From assembly GCA_003132865.1 (NCBI GenBank), contig PKYZ01000510.1, positions 12,370-36,100 of the forward strand: a DNA stretch of 23,731 nt, in the 5' to 3' direction. Made by a program: the position numbers and the translations under genes. Below the pieces are notes generated by a model, which was not told where the DNA came from, did not search any database, and saw only the letters and a list, made by a program, of their open reading frames with translations. The DNA comes from Bryobacterales bacterium. GTDB taxonomy: Bacteria > Acidobacteriota > Terriglobia > Bryobacterales > Bryobacteraceae. Positions 17,498 to 23,731 of the stretch are shown here, one piece after another (position 1 is the stretch's first letter; every line of letters starts with the position of its first letter).

Positions 17498-17793
17498 AGC
17501 TTGATAACCTCCCCGCCGATTCGCACTGCATCCCGCTCCTTCACGCCGACCGCCAAAATGCGCACTACAGTTTCTGCCGCCCCTATTTCGTAGTATACGC
17601 GCAAAATGCCGATGCGCAGTTCCCAGGGCGCGACTGGATTCGGCCTCATTGGTTTACGGTTTCTCGTTTCCAATCCAGGCTGAAATCGAAGCTGCTCGTC
17701 CACAGAATCGAGCACAGTTCGTTGCTGGCCTGCCCCGAGCGCTCTAAGATGCTCGACCGCCGCTGGCGAATACTCGATCCGATATGGCAACAA
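17494..17793 (-). CDS. RelE/ParE-family toxin
   Basis: This protein has 99 residues. YRIEYSPAAVEHLRAL at the N-terminus, the central LRFQPGLETRNRKPM and PVAPWELRIGILRVYYEI, and the closing VRILAVGVKERDAVRIGG are typical of RelE/ParE toxins. RelE members cut mRNA on the ribosome, while ParE members poison gyrase; the subtype is not decided here. No ATG is in frame: an in-frame stop lies just upstream, so the start is a TTG at 17793 or 17790. It is transcribed ahead of its antitoxin and diverges from the vapBC-type pair. Confidence 0.82.
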   Translation of the reverse strand: MLPYRIEYSPAAVEHLRALGAGQQRTVLDSVDEQLRFQPGLETRNRKPMRPNPVAPWELRIGILRVYYEIGAAETVVRILAVGVKERDAVRIGGEVIKL

Positions 17794-17866
17794 TCATATG
17801 TTACCAATCGGTCCAACTCCCGAATTCGCCTGCGTTGCGCCTTCCCGAAAGGAGAGCTGGCCGGCC

Positions 17867-17895
17867 TTGACATGTGCTGCACATGCAAATAATCT
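17867..17895 (+). promoter_or_regulatory. Promoter and palindromic operator of the FitA/VapBC pair
   Basis: A perfect TTGACA (17867-17872), 17-bp spacer and TAATCT (17890-17895) form the promoter. A perfect palindrome, CATGTGC-T-GCACATG at 17871-17885, overlaps the -35 and spacer, as expected for autorepression by a ribbon-helix-helix antitoxin. The predicted transcription start falls at or next to the ATG at 17902. Confidence 0.65.
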
Positions 17896-17901
17896 GAAGA
17901 C

Positions 17902-18141
17902 ATGCCCACCATGATCCAGTTGCGCCACGTGCCCGACGATCTGCATCGGAAGCTCAAGGCGCGCGCCGCGATGGAAGGACTGTCGCTCTCTGATTACCTC
18001 ATCCGGGAGGTCCGGCAAATCGCCGAAAAGCCGACGATGAGCGAGATGATGGAGAGGCTCGCGCGCCTCACGCCCGTACACTTAAAGACTCCCCCGGCGG
18101 AAATGGTGCGGGCATTACGAGACGGCCGTGATCGTGATTGA
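17902..18141 (+). CDS. FitA/VapB-like ribbon-helix-helix antitoxin
   Basis: This protein has 79 residues. MIQLRHVPDDLHRKLKARAA followed by MEGLSLSDYLIREV is a ribbon-helix-helix DNA-binding domain of the FitA type. The C-terminal tail (KTPPAEMVRALRDGRD) should bind the PIN toxin. No ribosome binding site precedes ATG 17902, and the promoter is so close that a leaderless message is possible; an in-frame ATG at 17911 is the alternative start. It overlaps the toxin gene by 14 bp. Confidence 0.88.
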   Translation: MPTMIQLRHVPDDLHRKLKARAAMEGLSLSDYLIREVRQIAEKPTMSEMMERLARLTPVHLKTPPAEMVRALRDGRDRD

Positions 18142-18523
18142 CGCGTCGGCGCTGATGGAGGTGCTGCTCGCGACCGGCGTCGGCGCGCGCGTGCGCGCAC
18201 GTCTCTTCCGCGAGGAGGAGACGCTGCATGCGCCCCACCTTCTGGACCTGGAGATTGTCCACGTGTTACGCCGTTACTGCCTGATCGGAGAACTGCAGCC
18301 CAATCGCGCCGCGCAGGCACTCGCAGTCCTGAGCGGCCTGCGGTTGGTACGCCACCCTCACGAACCGTATGTCCCGCGCATCTGGCAACTGCGCCACAGT
18401 CTCACGGCCTACGACGCCGCGTATGTGGCGCTCGCCGAAGCTCTCGAATCACCGCTTGTTACACGCGATAGCCGTATGGCTTCCGCCCACGGGCATCGCG
18501 CGAAGATCGAGTTGATTGAATAG
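18128..18523 (+). CDS. vapC: VapC-like PIN-domain ribonuclease toxin
   Basis: This 131-residue PIN domain has the four acidic residues expected: Asp5 (IVIDASALME), Glu42 (LLDLEIVHVL), Asp96 (LTAYDAAYVALAE) and Asp114 (LVTRDSRMA). PIN toxins cleave RNA, often tRNA or rRNA, with Mg2+. The start is GTG 18128, inside the antitoxin gene; a second GTG two codons later is possible. The overlap implies coupled translation. Its stop is only 3 bp from the end of the convergent permease gene. Confidence 0.9.
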   Translation: MIVIDASALMEVLLATGVGARVRARLFREEETLHAPHLLDLEIVHVLRRYCLIGELQPNRAAQALAVLSGLRLVRHPHEPYVPRIWQLRHSLTAYDAAYVALAEALESPLVTRDSRMASAHGHRAKIELIE

Positions 18524-18526
18524 CGC

Positions 18527-21181
18527 TCACTCATACCGTAGCGCCACCGTCGGATCCACGCTAGCGGCGCGCCGGGCCGGCAGATAGCTCGCCGCCAACG
18601 CGACCGCGGCCAGCAGCGCGGCTATGGTGGCCAGGGTCGCAAGATCCGTCGTGCGTACCTCGAACAGCAGGGTCGAGAGGAAACGGGTCAACGCAAAGGA
18701 TGCCGCGAGGCCTGCCGCCAGCCCCACGCCAGCCAGCGCCGCCGCTTGCCGCAGCACCATCGCCAGCACATCGCGCCGCTCCGCGCCCAGCGCCATGCGG
18801 ATTCCCATCTCCCGCGTGCGCGAGGTCACCGCGCAAGAGACCACGCCGTAAATCCCCACCGCGGCCAGAGCCAGCGCCAGTCCACCGAAGAGCGCCAGCA
18901 GCGCCAAGGTGAATCGGCGCTGCGCCATTGAGGATGCCAGGTAGCTCTCCATCGATTGCACGTTGAACACCGGCTGCGTGGGATCGACGGCCAGAAATGC
19001 CGCGCGCACGGCTCGCTCCAAACCGCGCGGATCGCTGCTGGTCCGCACCACCAGCGAAAAGGGGAACGAGAGATTTTGGGCCTGTGGGATATAGGCCGCG
19101 ATGTTGGGCGCAGTGTCCAGGCCGTACTGGCGCACGTCGCCGACAATCCCCACGATGGTCATCCACGGCTTGCTTTCGTCGCGGCCGCCCAACTGAATCT
19201 GTTTGCCAATCGGGTCGTGGTTCGGGAATTGCTCGCGCGCGCAGGTTTCGCTAATCACCGCCACCTTGGGCGCCGTCGCGATGTCCTGAGTTGTAAATAT
19301 GCGGCCGCGCTTCAGCGGAATTCGCATGACGCGGAAGTAGTCCGGTGTCACCGAGTAGTTATCGGCGCTGGGAGCCTCCGACACGTGCGCCAACCGGCGA
19401 TCGCGGACGTGAAGGCTGTAGCGGTCGAAGTCCGCCATCGGAAGCAAACTGGTCATCGCCACGCTCTCTATGCCGGACGTGGCGCGGAGCCGCTCGAACA
19501 CCTGTTCGTAGTAGCTCAGTTCGGCCTCGGGCTTCCGATAGCGCGCGCCATACAGGTAAGTCTTGAGCGTGAGGACGTTGTACGGATCGAAGCCGGGGTC
19601 GACGTTCATCAGGCGCACGAAACTCTTGCCCAGCAGCCCTGCGCCCACGGCCAGCACGAAGGCCAAAGCCAGTTCGCCCATCACCAGCAAGTCGCGCATG
19701 CTGCTGCGCGAACGGCTGCCGGTGGTCTTGCCGAAATCGGCGCCCGAGGTGCGGAGCGCGGGCATCAGCCCGAACAGTATGCCGGTGAGCAAGCTGGCCG
19801 CCAAGCCGAACCAGAGCACCGTGGCATCCATGTGAATCTCGTTGAGGCGCGGCATTTCCCTGGGCGCGAGCGAGGCCAGCCGGGACGTGCACCACCAGCC
19901 CAGCAGCACGCCGGCGATACCGCCGGCCACGGCCAGCAGCAGGCTTTCCGTAATGAGTTGCCGGATCAAGCGCCATCGCGCGGCCCCCAGGGCGACGCGC
20001 AACGCCATCTCCTTGGTGCGGCCGGTGGCGCGCGCCAGCATCAGGTTGGCCACGTTTACGCACGCGATGAGCAACACGAAACCGACGGCTCCCATGAGCA
20101 CCCAGAGCGCCGTGCTGACGCTGCCGACGATGTGGTCGCGCAACGGCTCGAACGCGACCCGAGCTTGCGGAGGGTACGATGCCGGGTAGTGCCGCACCAG
20201 ATCGGCCATGATGGTGTTCAACTCGGCATGCGCCTGGGCCGCCGGTACGCCCTGTTTCAGGCGCGCGATCAGTTGCAAGTGCTGGCAGTCGCGACATGCC
20301 CACGGGTCGGTCAATGCGTATCCGAGTGGTTCGAAGATCTCGGGCGTACCCGCCGAGCCCGGAATTTCGAGCGGCCGGAAGCCGGCTGGCAGCACGCCCA
20401 CTACCGTGTATGAGGAATCGCTCAACCGGATGACGCGGCCGACGATGTTTGGATCGCCGCCGAAACGCCTCGTCCAAAGCCCGTGGACGAGCACCACTTC
20501 GTAGCGGTGATCGGGGCGGTCCTCCTCGGGCAAGAAGCCGCGGCCGATCTGCATGCGGATGCCGAGCGTGTCGAAGAAGTCGTAGTTTACGCGCAGGCCG
20601 CTCACCAGCTCAGGCTCACCCCGCTCGACGATGGCGCCGGCCGCGTCGCGGTAAAGAGACATCCTCTCGAACGAATGGCTCAGCCTGCGCCAGTCGTAGA
20701 CCGTGGTGTAACCGACGGTCTCGGCGCGCTTCTCGCCCGCGTCGGCCTCGCCCAGCTTCACCAGCCGGTCCGGGTCGCGATACGGCAATTGATTGAGCAG
20801 CACCGCTTTCACGGCGCTGAAGATGGCCGTGTTTGCGCCGATGCCAAGCGCCAGCGTGACCACCGCGGTGAGCGCGAAGGAGGGACTCTTGCGGAGCACT
20901 CGGAACGCATAGCGCAGATCCCCGCGCAGTTCGTCGAAGGGCCGCAGGCCGCGCGCCTCGCGGCACCCTTCCTTGTAGCCTTCGACGGCACCGAACTCCA
21001 TGCGCGCCCGGCGGGCCGCTTCCGCAGGGGGCAGTCCGGAGCGGGCCAGGTCCACAGCGCGGCTCTCCAGGTGGAAGCGCAGTTCCTCGTCCATGTCGTG
21101 CTCGAGCGTGGAGCGTCCGGACAACGCGCGCCAAAGCAATCGCAAACGTTTCAGCACAAGTTTCGGCGTTTGTTTCAGCAT
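18527..21181 (-). CDS. ADOP-type ABC transporter permease (MacB/FtsX family)
   Basis: The 884-residue protein has the acidobacterial duplicated orphan permease layout. The cytoplasmic N-terminus is about 28-90 ([21 protein letters not shown], then [16 protein letters not shown]). A first membrane helix is at about 100-120 ([21 protein letters not shown]), followed by a MacB periplasmic domain and an FtsX helix cluster with the [20 protein letters not shown] segment. Then come a second periplasmic domain and a second FtsX cluster ending [25 protein letters not shown]. Such proteins resemble MacB without its ATPase and are highly expanded in Acidobacteria; their transported substrate is generally unknown. 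It follows the PadR gene by 2 bp and shares its promoter, so PadR probably controls it. Confidence 0.92.
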   Translation of the reverse strand: MLKQTPKLVLKRLRLLWRALSGRSTLEHDMDEELRFHLESRAVDLARSGLPPAEAARRARMEFGAVEGYKEGCREARGLRPFDELRGDLRYAFRVLRKSPSFALTAVVTLALGIGANTAIFSAVKAVLLNQLPYRDPDRLVKLGEADAGEKRAETVGYTTVYDWRRLSHSFERMSLYRDAAGAIVERGEPELVSGLRVNYDFFDTLGIRMQIGRGFLPEEDRPDHRYEVVLVHGLWTRRFGGDPNIVGRVIRLSDSSYTVVGVLPAGFRPLEIPGSAGTPEIFEPLGYALTDPWACRDCQHLQLIARLKQGVPAAQAHAELNTIMADLVRHYPASYPPQARVAFEPLRDHIVGSVSTALWVLMGAVGFVLLIACVNVANLMLARATGRTKEMALRVALGAARWRLIRQLITESLLLAVAGGIAGVLLGWWCTSRLASLAPREMPRLNEIHMDATVLWFGLAASLLTGILFGLMPALRTSGADFGKTTGSRSRSSMRDLLVMGELALAFVLAVGAGLLGKSFVRLMNVDPGFDPYNVLTLKTYLYGARYRKPEAELSYYEQVFERLRATSGIESVAMTSLLPMADFDRYSLHVRDRRLAHVSEAPSADNYSVTPDYFRVMRIPLKRGRIFTTQDIATAPKVAVISETCAREQFPNHDPIGKQIQLGGRDESKPWMTIVGIVGDVRQYGLDTAPNIAAYIPQAQNLSFPFSLVVRTSSDPRGLERAVRAAFLAVDPTQPVFNVQSMESYLASSMAQRRFTLALLALFGGLALALAAVGIYGVVSCAVTSRTREMGIRMALGAERRDVLAMVLRQAAALAGVGLAAGLAASFALTRFLSTLLFEVRTTDLATLATIAALLAAVALAASYLPARRAASVDPTVALRYE

Positions 21182-21183
21182 TG

Positions 21184-21534
21184 TCAGACCTCCTGGGGTT
21201 TGGCGCCCAGGGCCGTCGTTATGGCCGTAACCAGGCGGTTCCAGCTCTCCGTCTCCGCGCGCAGCCGCTTACGTCCGGCGGGTGTCAGGCGGTAGAACTT
21301 GGCCCTGCGGTTGTTCTCCGAGTTGCCCCACTCGGAGTCGAGAAGACCCTGGCCTTCGAGGCGATAGAGGGCCGGATACAAAGCGCCTTGCTCGATGGCC
21401 AGCGCGCCTCCGGAAATCTGTCCGATGCGCAGCAGCACGCCGTAACCATGCAGCGCTCCCAGCGAGACGGCCTTCAGGATGAGCAAATCCAGCGTGCCCG
21501 GAAGCAGTTCGGCCTGCTTGGCCCTGTCGGCCAT
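21184..21534 (-). CDS. PadR-family transcriptional regulator
   Basis: This winged-helix protein has 116 residues. [18 protein letters not shown] and [10 protein letters not shown], then [22 protein letters not shown] and [16 protein letters not shown], are diagnostic of PadR. Members of this family usually repress their own operon and respond to small molecules or antibiotics. GAGGAG stands 3 nt before the ATG. It is the first gene of a two-gene operon with the ADOP permease, the standard acidobacterial pairing. Confidence 0.93.
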   Translation of the reverse strand: MADRAKQAELLPGTLDLLILKAVSLGALHGYGVLLRIGQISGGALAIEQGALYPALYRLEGQGLLDSEWGNSENNRRAKFYRLTPAGRKRLRAETESWNRLVTAITTALGAKPQEV

Positions 21535-21547
21535 GTTCTCCTCTAAG

Positions 21548-21595
21548 CTCCTTAGGAGAAGTATACGAGGCGCTCTCCTAATCTGTCAAGGAGAG
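21548..21595 (-). promoter_or_regulatory. PadR operon promoter with two inverted-repeat operators
   Basis: On the minus strand TTGACA (21589-21584), an 18-bp spacer and TATACT (21565-21560) form a near-consensus promoter. The inverted repeat CTCTCCT/AGGAGAG at 21573-21595 brackets the -35. A palindrome CTCCTTAGGAG at 21548-21558 lies at the expected start of transcription. Both share the AGGAG half-site. Confidence 0.7.
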
Positions 21596-21630
21596 TGTTC
21601 CGGCCGGCGATTCGCGGTAGAATTGCCCTC

Positions 21631-22209
21631 GTGCATTTCCGCAGACTCGCTTGCTTCCTCCTGGGGCTCTGGCTGGGGGGCGGCCTCTTCATGGATATGG
21701 TGGTCACCCAGAATTTCCGGTCGGTAGACCGGTTGCTGGCCAAGCCCGCGCCGGGCGCCGCCCAACAGTTAGACAAGCTGGGGCCGGCCGCCGCGCGCGT
21801 CTTGTTGCGGCATCAGGTCTCCGAACAGAACCGCTGGTATTTCGAAACCTGGGGACTGATGGAAACCGCGATCGGCGCGGCGCTCCTGCTGGTGCTGCTT
21901 TTCGGCAGCACAGAGCAGAACTTCGCCCTGCTGCTTGCCTTGCTGATGTTGCTCATCGCCATCCTGCAACGATTCGCGCTGACGCCGTGGATGGTGGTCC
22001 TGGGACGCATCATCGACTGGATTCCCATCGACCAACCGTCGGCCGAGCGCTCGCGTTTCTGGATGCTGCACAACGCCTTTGTCGGCCTGGAGCTTCTGAA
22101 CTGGGCGCTGGGCTTTGTCCTGACCGCCAAGCTTCTGTTCCGCGGCAGAAGGCGGGACGGGGACCAGGATGAGGAGCTATTGGAGCCGCGCAACCGCGCG
22201 GCGCGGTAA
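21631..22209 (+). CDS. Conserved four-helix membrane protein of unknown function
   Basis: This protein has 192 residues from GTG 21631. Hydrophobic segments are near 7-25 (LACFLLGLWLGGGLFMDMV), 85-105 (GAALLLVLLFGS), 110-125 (FALLLALLMLLIAIL) and 155-172 (LELLNWALGFVLTA). VVTQNFRSVDRLL and RHQVSEQNRWYFETWG look like conserved loops. I recall similar proteins from Solibacter-type genomes, but no function. I prefer GTG 21631 over an upstream start because a TAGAAT at 21618-21623 sits where a -10 for a leaderless or very short leader message would be. It ends with a charged tail and runs toward the convergent coiled-coil gene. Confidence 0.65.
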   Translation: MHFRRLACFLLGLWLGGGLFMDMVVTQNFRSVDRLLAKPAPGAAQQLDKLGPAAARVLLRHQVSEQNRWYFETWGLMETAIGAALLLVLLFGSTEQNFALLLALLMLLIAILQRFALTPWMVVLGRIIDWIPIDQPSAERSRFWMLHNAFVGLELLNWALGFVLTAKLLFRGRRRDGDQDEELLEPRNRAAR

Positions 22210-22220
22210 CCGTCAACTCA

Positions 22221-22636
22221 CTATGCCGCCGCCGGCGGATGCGCAGCCGCACTTCGATCTCCAGTAGACGTCGTTCCAGAATGGCCATGCGCTCTCGAAG
22301 CGTTTCAAAATCCTTGAAACGGGCCAGATTGGCCTCCTGGGTGGTCACCATAGCCTTCAGAACTTCCGTTTGGGAGTCTCGGATCTCCTCTTCCAGCGAG
22401 GCGGCGAAATCGTCCATGCGCTTGGTGAGCTTCACTTCGGTCTCATGGAACTCTTCCTTGAGCCGATGCTCCAGCCGGTCAAAACGCTGATCCACCGCGT
22501 CGAAACGCTGATCCACCGCGTCGAAACGCCGCTCAATCCGCCCAAGATCCTCCTTCAAAAGCGCGCGAAGATTCTCGCCAAGCGCTACGATGTCTCCTTT
22601 TGTAGCTGGACTGTCTTCAGCCATGGATTCTTCCAT
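22221..22636 (-). CDS. Coiled-coil protein coupled to the microcompartment shell genes, probable 3' frameshift
   Basis: The N-terminal 130 residues are nearly pure heptads (LKEDLGRIERRFDAVDQRFD, RLKEEFHETEVKLTKRMDDF, LRERMAILERRLLEIEVRLR), predicting a long coiled coil without signal or membrane segments. The start ATG at 22636 overlaps the TAA of the upstream BMC-P gene (TAATG); ATG 22624 (MAEDSPATKGDI) is also possible. In the literal frame the protein runs on for about 70 arginine- and proline-rich residues into the convergent gene, ending at 22010. Adding one C to the two-C run at 22237-22238 gives the natural ending LRIPPAAA and a stop at 22221, which I take as the true end. Its function is unknown; coupling suggests a link to the shell operon. 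Confidence 0.6.
22482..22523. repeat. 21-bp tandem repeat, two exact copies, inside the coiled-coil gene
   Basis: AAACGCTGATCCACCGCGTCG occurs at 22482-22502 and again at 22503-22523, with a partial third unit after it. Each copy encodes one heptad (VDQRFDA), so copy-number change would lengthen the coil by whole heptads without a frameshift. Confidence 0.9.
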
Positions 22637-22914
22637 TATGCCATGCCGTCCAAATCCACCCGATCGATGAAGCCGATCACCGCCATATCGATGGGCGACT
22701 GCATGCGGCCCACGCTGCTCATGGCCGCATAGCCATCGGTGGTCAGCAGCACCTTGTCGCCGATGCCCGCGCCTATGGCGTCCAACGCGACCACCGCGTC
22801 GCCCCGATTCGAGCCATCCAACTCCAGCGGCTGTACCAGCAACAGATTGCGGCCTTCATGGCTGGGGTGCTTCCGGGTGGCCACCATCTCACCGACGACG
22901 CGCGCGATCAGCAT
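22636..22914 (-). CDS. BMC-P (EutN/CcmL-type) microcompartment vertex protein, third copy
   Basis: This protein has 92 residues. LIARVVGEMVATRKHPSHEG, NLLLVQPLEL and VALDAIGAGIGDKVLL, then IDMAVIGFIDRVDL, match the pentameric shell protein fold that caps the vertices of bacterial microcompartments. The usual GSSAR loop is replaced by TDGYAAMSSVG, so its pore or edge may differ. It begins 3 bp after the preceding BMC-P stop and overlaps the following coiled-coil gene. Confidence 0.92.
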   Translation of the reverse strand: MLIARVVGEMVATRKHPSHEGRNLLLVQPLELDGSNRGDAVVALDAIGAGIGDKVLLTTDGYAAMSSVGRMQSPIDMAVIGFIDRVDLDGMA

Positions 22915-22917
22915 GCC

Positions 22918-23190
22918 TCAGGCCCTCTTCAGGTGGATGGAGTCCACGATGCCCACGATGGTGCTATCGACCGGCACTTCCGCGGGCAGAAACGCGTAGC
23001 TGGCTTCCTTGCTGCGCGTCCAGTAAACCAATTCGCCCGCGCCGGCGCCGGTCCAATCGGCGCAGACCAGACGCTTGCCGGTGGGTTTGAGTTCGGGCGT
23101 CAAGGGCTCGACCAGGAGCAGGCGCTGGCCTTCCAGATGGCTGTCCTTCACGGTTGACCAGACGCACCCCACGACACGGCCGAGCAGCAT
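22918..23190 (-). CDS. BMC-P (EutN/CcmL-type) microcompartment vertex protein, second copy
   Basis: This protein has 90 residues from ATG 23190, chosen because it starts MLLGRVVGCVWSTVKDSHLEG like its paralogues; an ATG 9 codons earlier would overlap the previous gene. LLLVEPLTPEL, CADWTGAGAGELVYW and PVDSTIVGIVDSI fit the pentamer family. The segment YWTRSKEASYAFLPAEV replaces the usual GSSAR loop and is aromatic and longer. It lies 1 bp after the stop of the first BMC-P. Confidence 0.92.
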   Translation of the reverse strand: MLLGRVVGCVWSTVKDSHLEGQRLLLVEPLTPELKPTGKRLVCADWTGAGAGELVYWTRSKEASYAFLPAEVPVDSTIVGIVDSIHLKRA

Positions 23191-23191
23191 G

Positions 23192-23458
23192 TCAATCCAG
23201 CCGTACATCGTCGACAATGCCGACGATAGCAGTGTCCACGGGCAGATCCTTGCAACCCTCCGCCATGCGCGCCGAGCTGCCGGACACCACCAGGACGCGC
23301 TCCTTGAATCCGGCGCTGACGGTGTCCACAGCCACCAGGTAGCCGGCTTCGTCCTTCCCCTCGGGCGATACCGGCTTCACCACGATGAGCTTCTTGCCTT
23401 CCAGCCGCGGGTCCTTCCGTGTCGCGACCACGGTGCCCACTACGCGGGCCAAAATCAT
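23192..23458 (-). CDS. BMC-P (EutN/CcmL-type) microcompartment vertex protein, first copy
   Basis: This protein has 88 residues and is the most canonical of the three. It has MILARVVGTVVATRKDPRLE, KLIVVKPVSPEGKDE, VAVDTVSAGFKERVLVVSGS with the GSSAR loop, and PVDTAIVGIVDDV. Pentamers of this family close the corners of the polyhedral shell. It starts 18 bp after the BMC-H stop. Confidence 0.94.
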   Translation of the reverse strand: MILARVVGTVVATRKDPRLEGKKLIVVKPVSPEGKDEAGYLVAVDTVSAGFKERVLVVSGSSARMAEGCKDLPVDTAIVGIVDDVRLD

Positions 23459-23476
23459 GGTGACCCTATCAGCCGG

Positions 23477-23731
23477 CTACTTTCCGGCCGCGGCATTTTG
23501 CGTCTTGCCGATCGGCAGAATGTCTTCCAGGCTCTGGTGCGGGCGCGCGATCACATGCACGGCGATCAGCTCGCCCACCCGGCGCGCCGCCGCCGCTCCC
23601 GCATCGGTGGCCGCTTTGACGGCCGCCACGTCACCGCGGACCATCGCCGTGACGTACCCGGAGCCGATCTTCTCCCAGCCGACCAGCGACACTTTGGCGG
23701 CCTTCACCATGGCGTCGCAAGCCTCGATCAT
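23477..23731 (-). CDS. BMC-H (Pfam00936-type) microcompartment shell hexamer protein, partial
   Basis: The visible 84 residues ([60 protein letters not shown]) are a BMC domain with a short C-terminal tail. The N-terminus runs off the window end; family members normally have about 10-15 residues before MIEACDAM. Hexamers of this type tile the facets of microcompartments and form the metabolite pores. As the first visible gene of the operon, it implies that the encapsulated enzymes lie beyond the window. Confidence 0.93.
   Translation of the reverse strand: MIEACDAMVKAAKVSLVGWEKIGSGYVTAMVRGDVAAVKAATDAGAAAARRVGELIAVHVIARPHQSLEDILPIGKTQNAAAGK

Noticed and set aside
18956..20413. A 485-codon open frame opposite the ADOP permease
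   Set aside because: Antisense shadow; the minus-strand permease has full domain support and a promoter.
22010..22220. Arginine- and proline-rich C-terminal extension of the coiled-coil protein
   Set aside because: It is the antisense of the membrane-protein gene and follows a one-base loss after the natural ending; not a real domain.

Overview
The window looks like an Acidobacteriota chromosome, most likely of the Solibacter/Bryobacter type. This is inferred from high GC, a PadR regulator coupled to an 884-residue ADOP-type MacB/FtsX permease, abundant Tat-secreted proteins, a microcompartment shell operon, and short palindromic repeats of a kind I recall from such genomes. No tRNA, rRNA, CRISPR array or intact insertion sequence was seen.

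Layout. 225-4433: a Tat-exported DUF362 protein (-) diverges from a Tat-exported enolase-superfamily enzyme (+), followed by a secreted TPR protein whose signal peptide is built partly from an inverted repeat. 4501-5860: a small membrane protein with the motif set of GxGD intramembrane aspartyl proteases (presenilin-like) overlaps, tail to tail, a SAM methyltransferase whose first residues lie in another frame. 5988-8473: a palindromic repeat cuts off a decayed FecR-domain gene, next to an MIO-type aromatic amino acid ammonia-lyase and a hairpin-rich non-coding stretch. 8474-15733: kdsC-like phosphatase, a rearranged partial copy of tilS, a three-gene operon of unrecognised proteins (two clearly secreted), the intact tilS, ftsH, and a translationally coupled HAD phosphatase. 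15935-18523: a frameshifted SIR2-like gene and two toxin-antitoxin pairs (RelE/ParE-Phd and FitA/VapBC), which is a small defence-like island. 18527-21595: PadR-ADOP operon with a clear promoter and operator. 21631-23731: a membrane protein, then a (-) operon with a BMC-H shell gene cut by the window edge, three different BMC-P pentamer genes and a coupled coiled-coil protein.

The points most worth a second look are the presenilin-like protein; the duplicated tilS 5' region, with an internal 33-34 bp micro-inversion, flanking an unknown secreted-protein operon; and the structured non-coding region after the ammonia-lyase. Also notable are at least six apparent single-base deletions that hit only accessory genes while the housekeeping genes are intact. 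They could be real decay or assembly errors.
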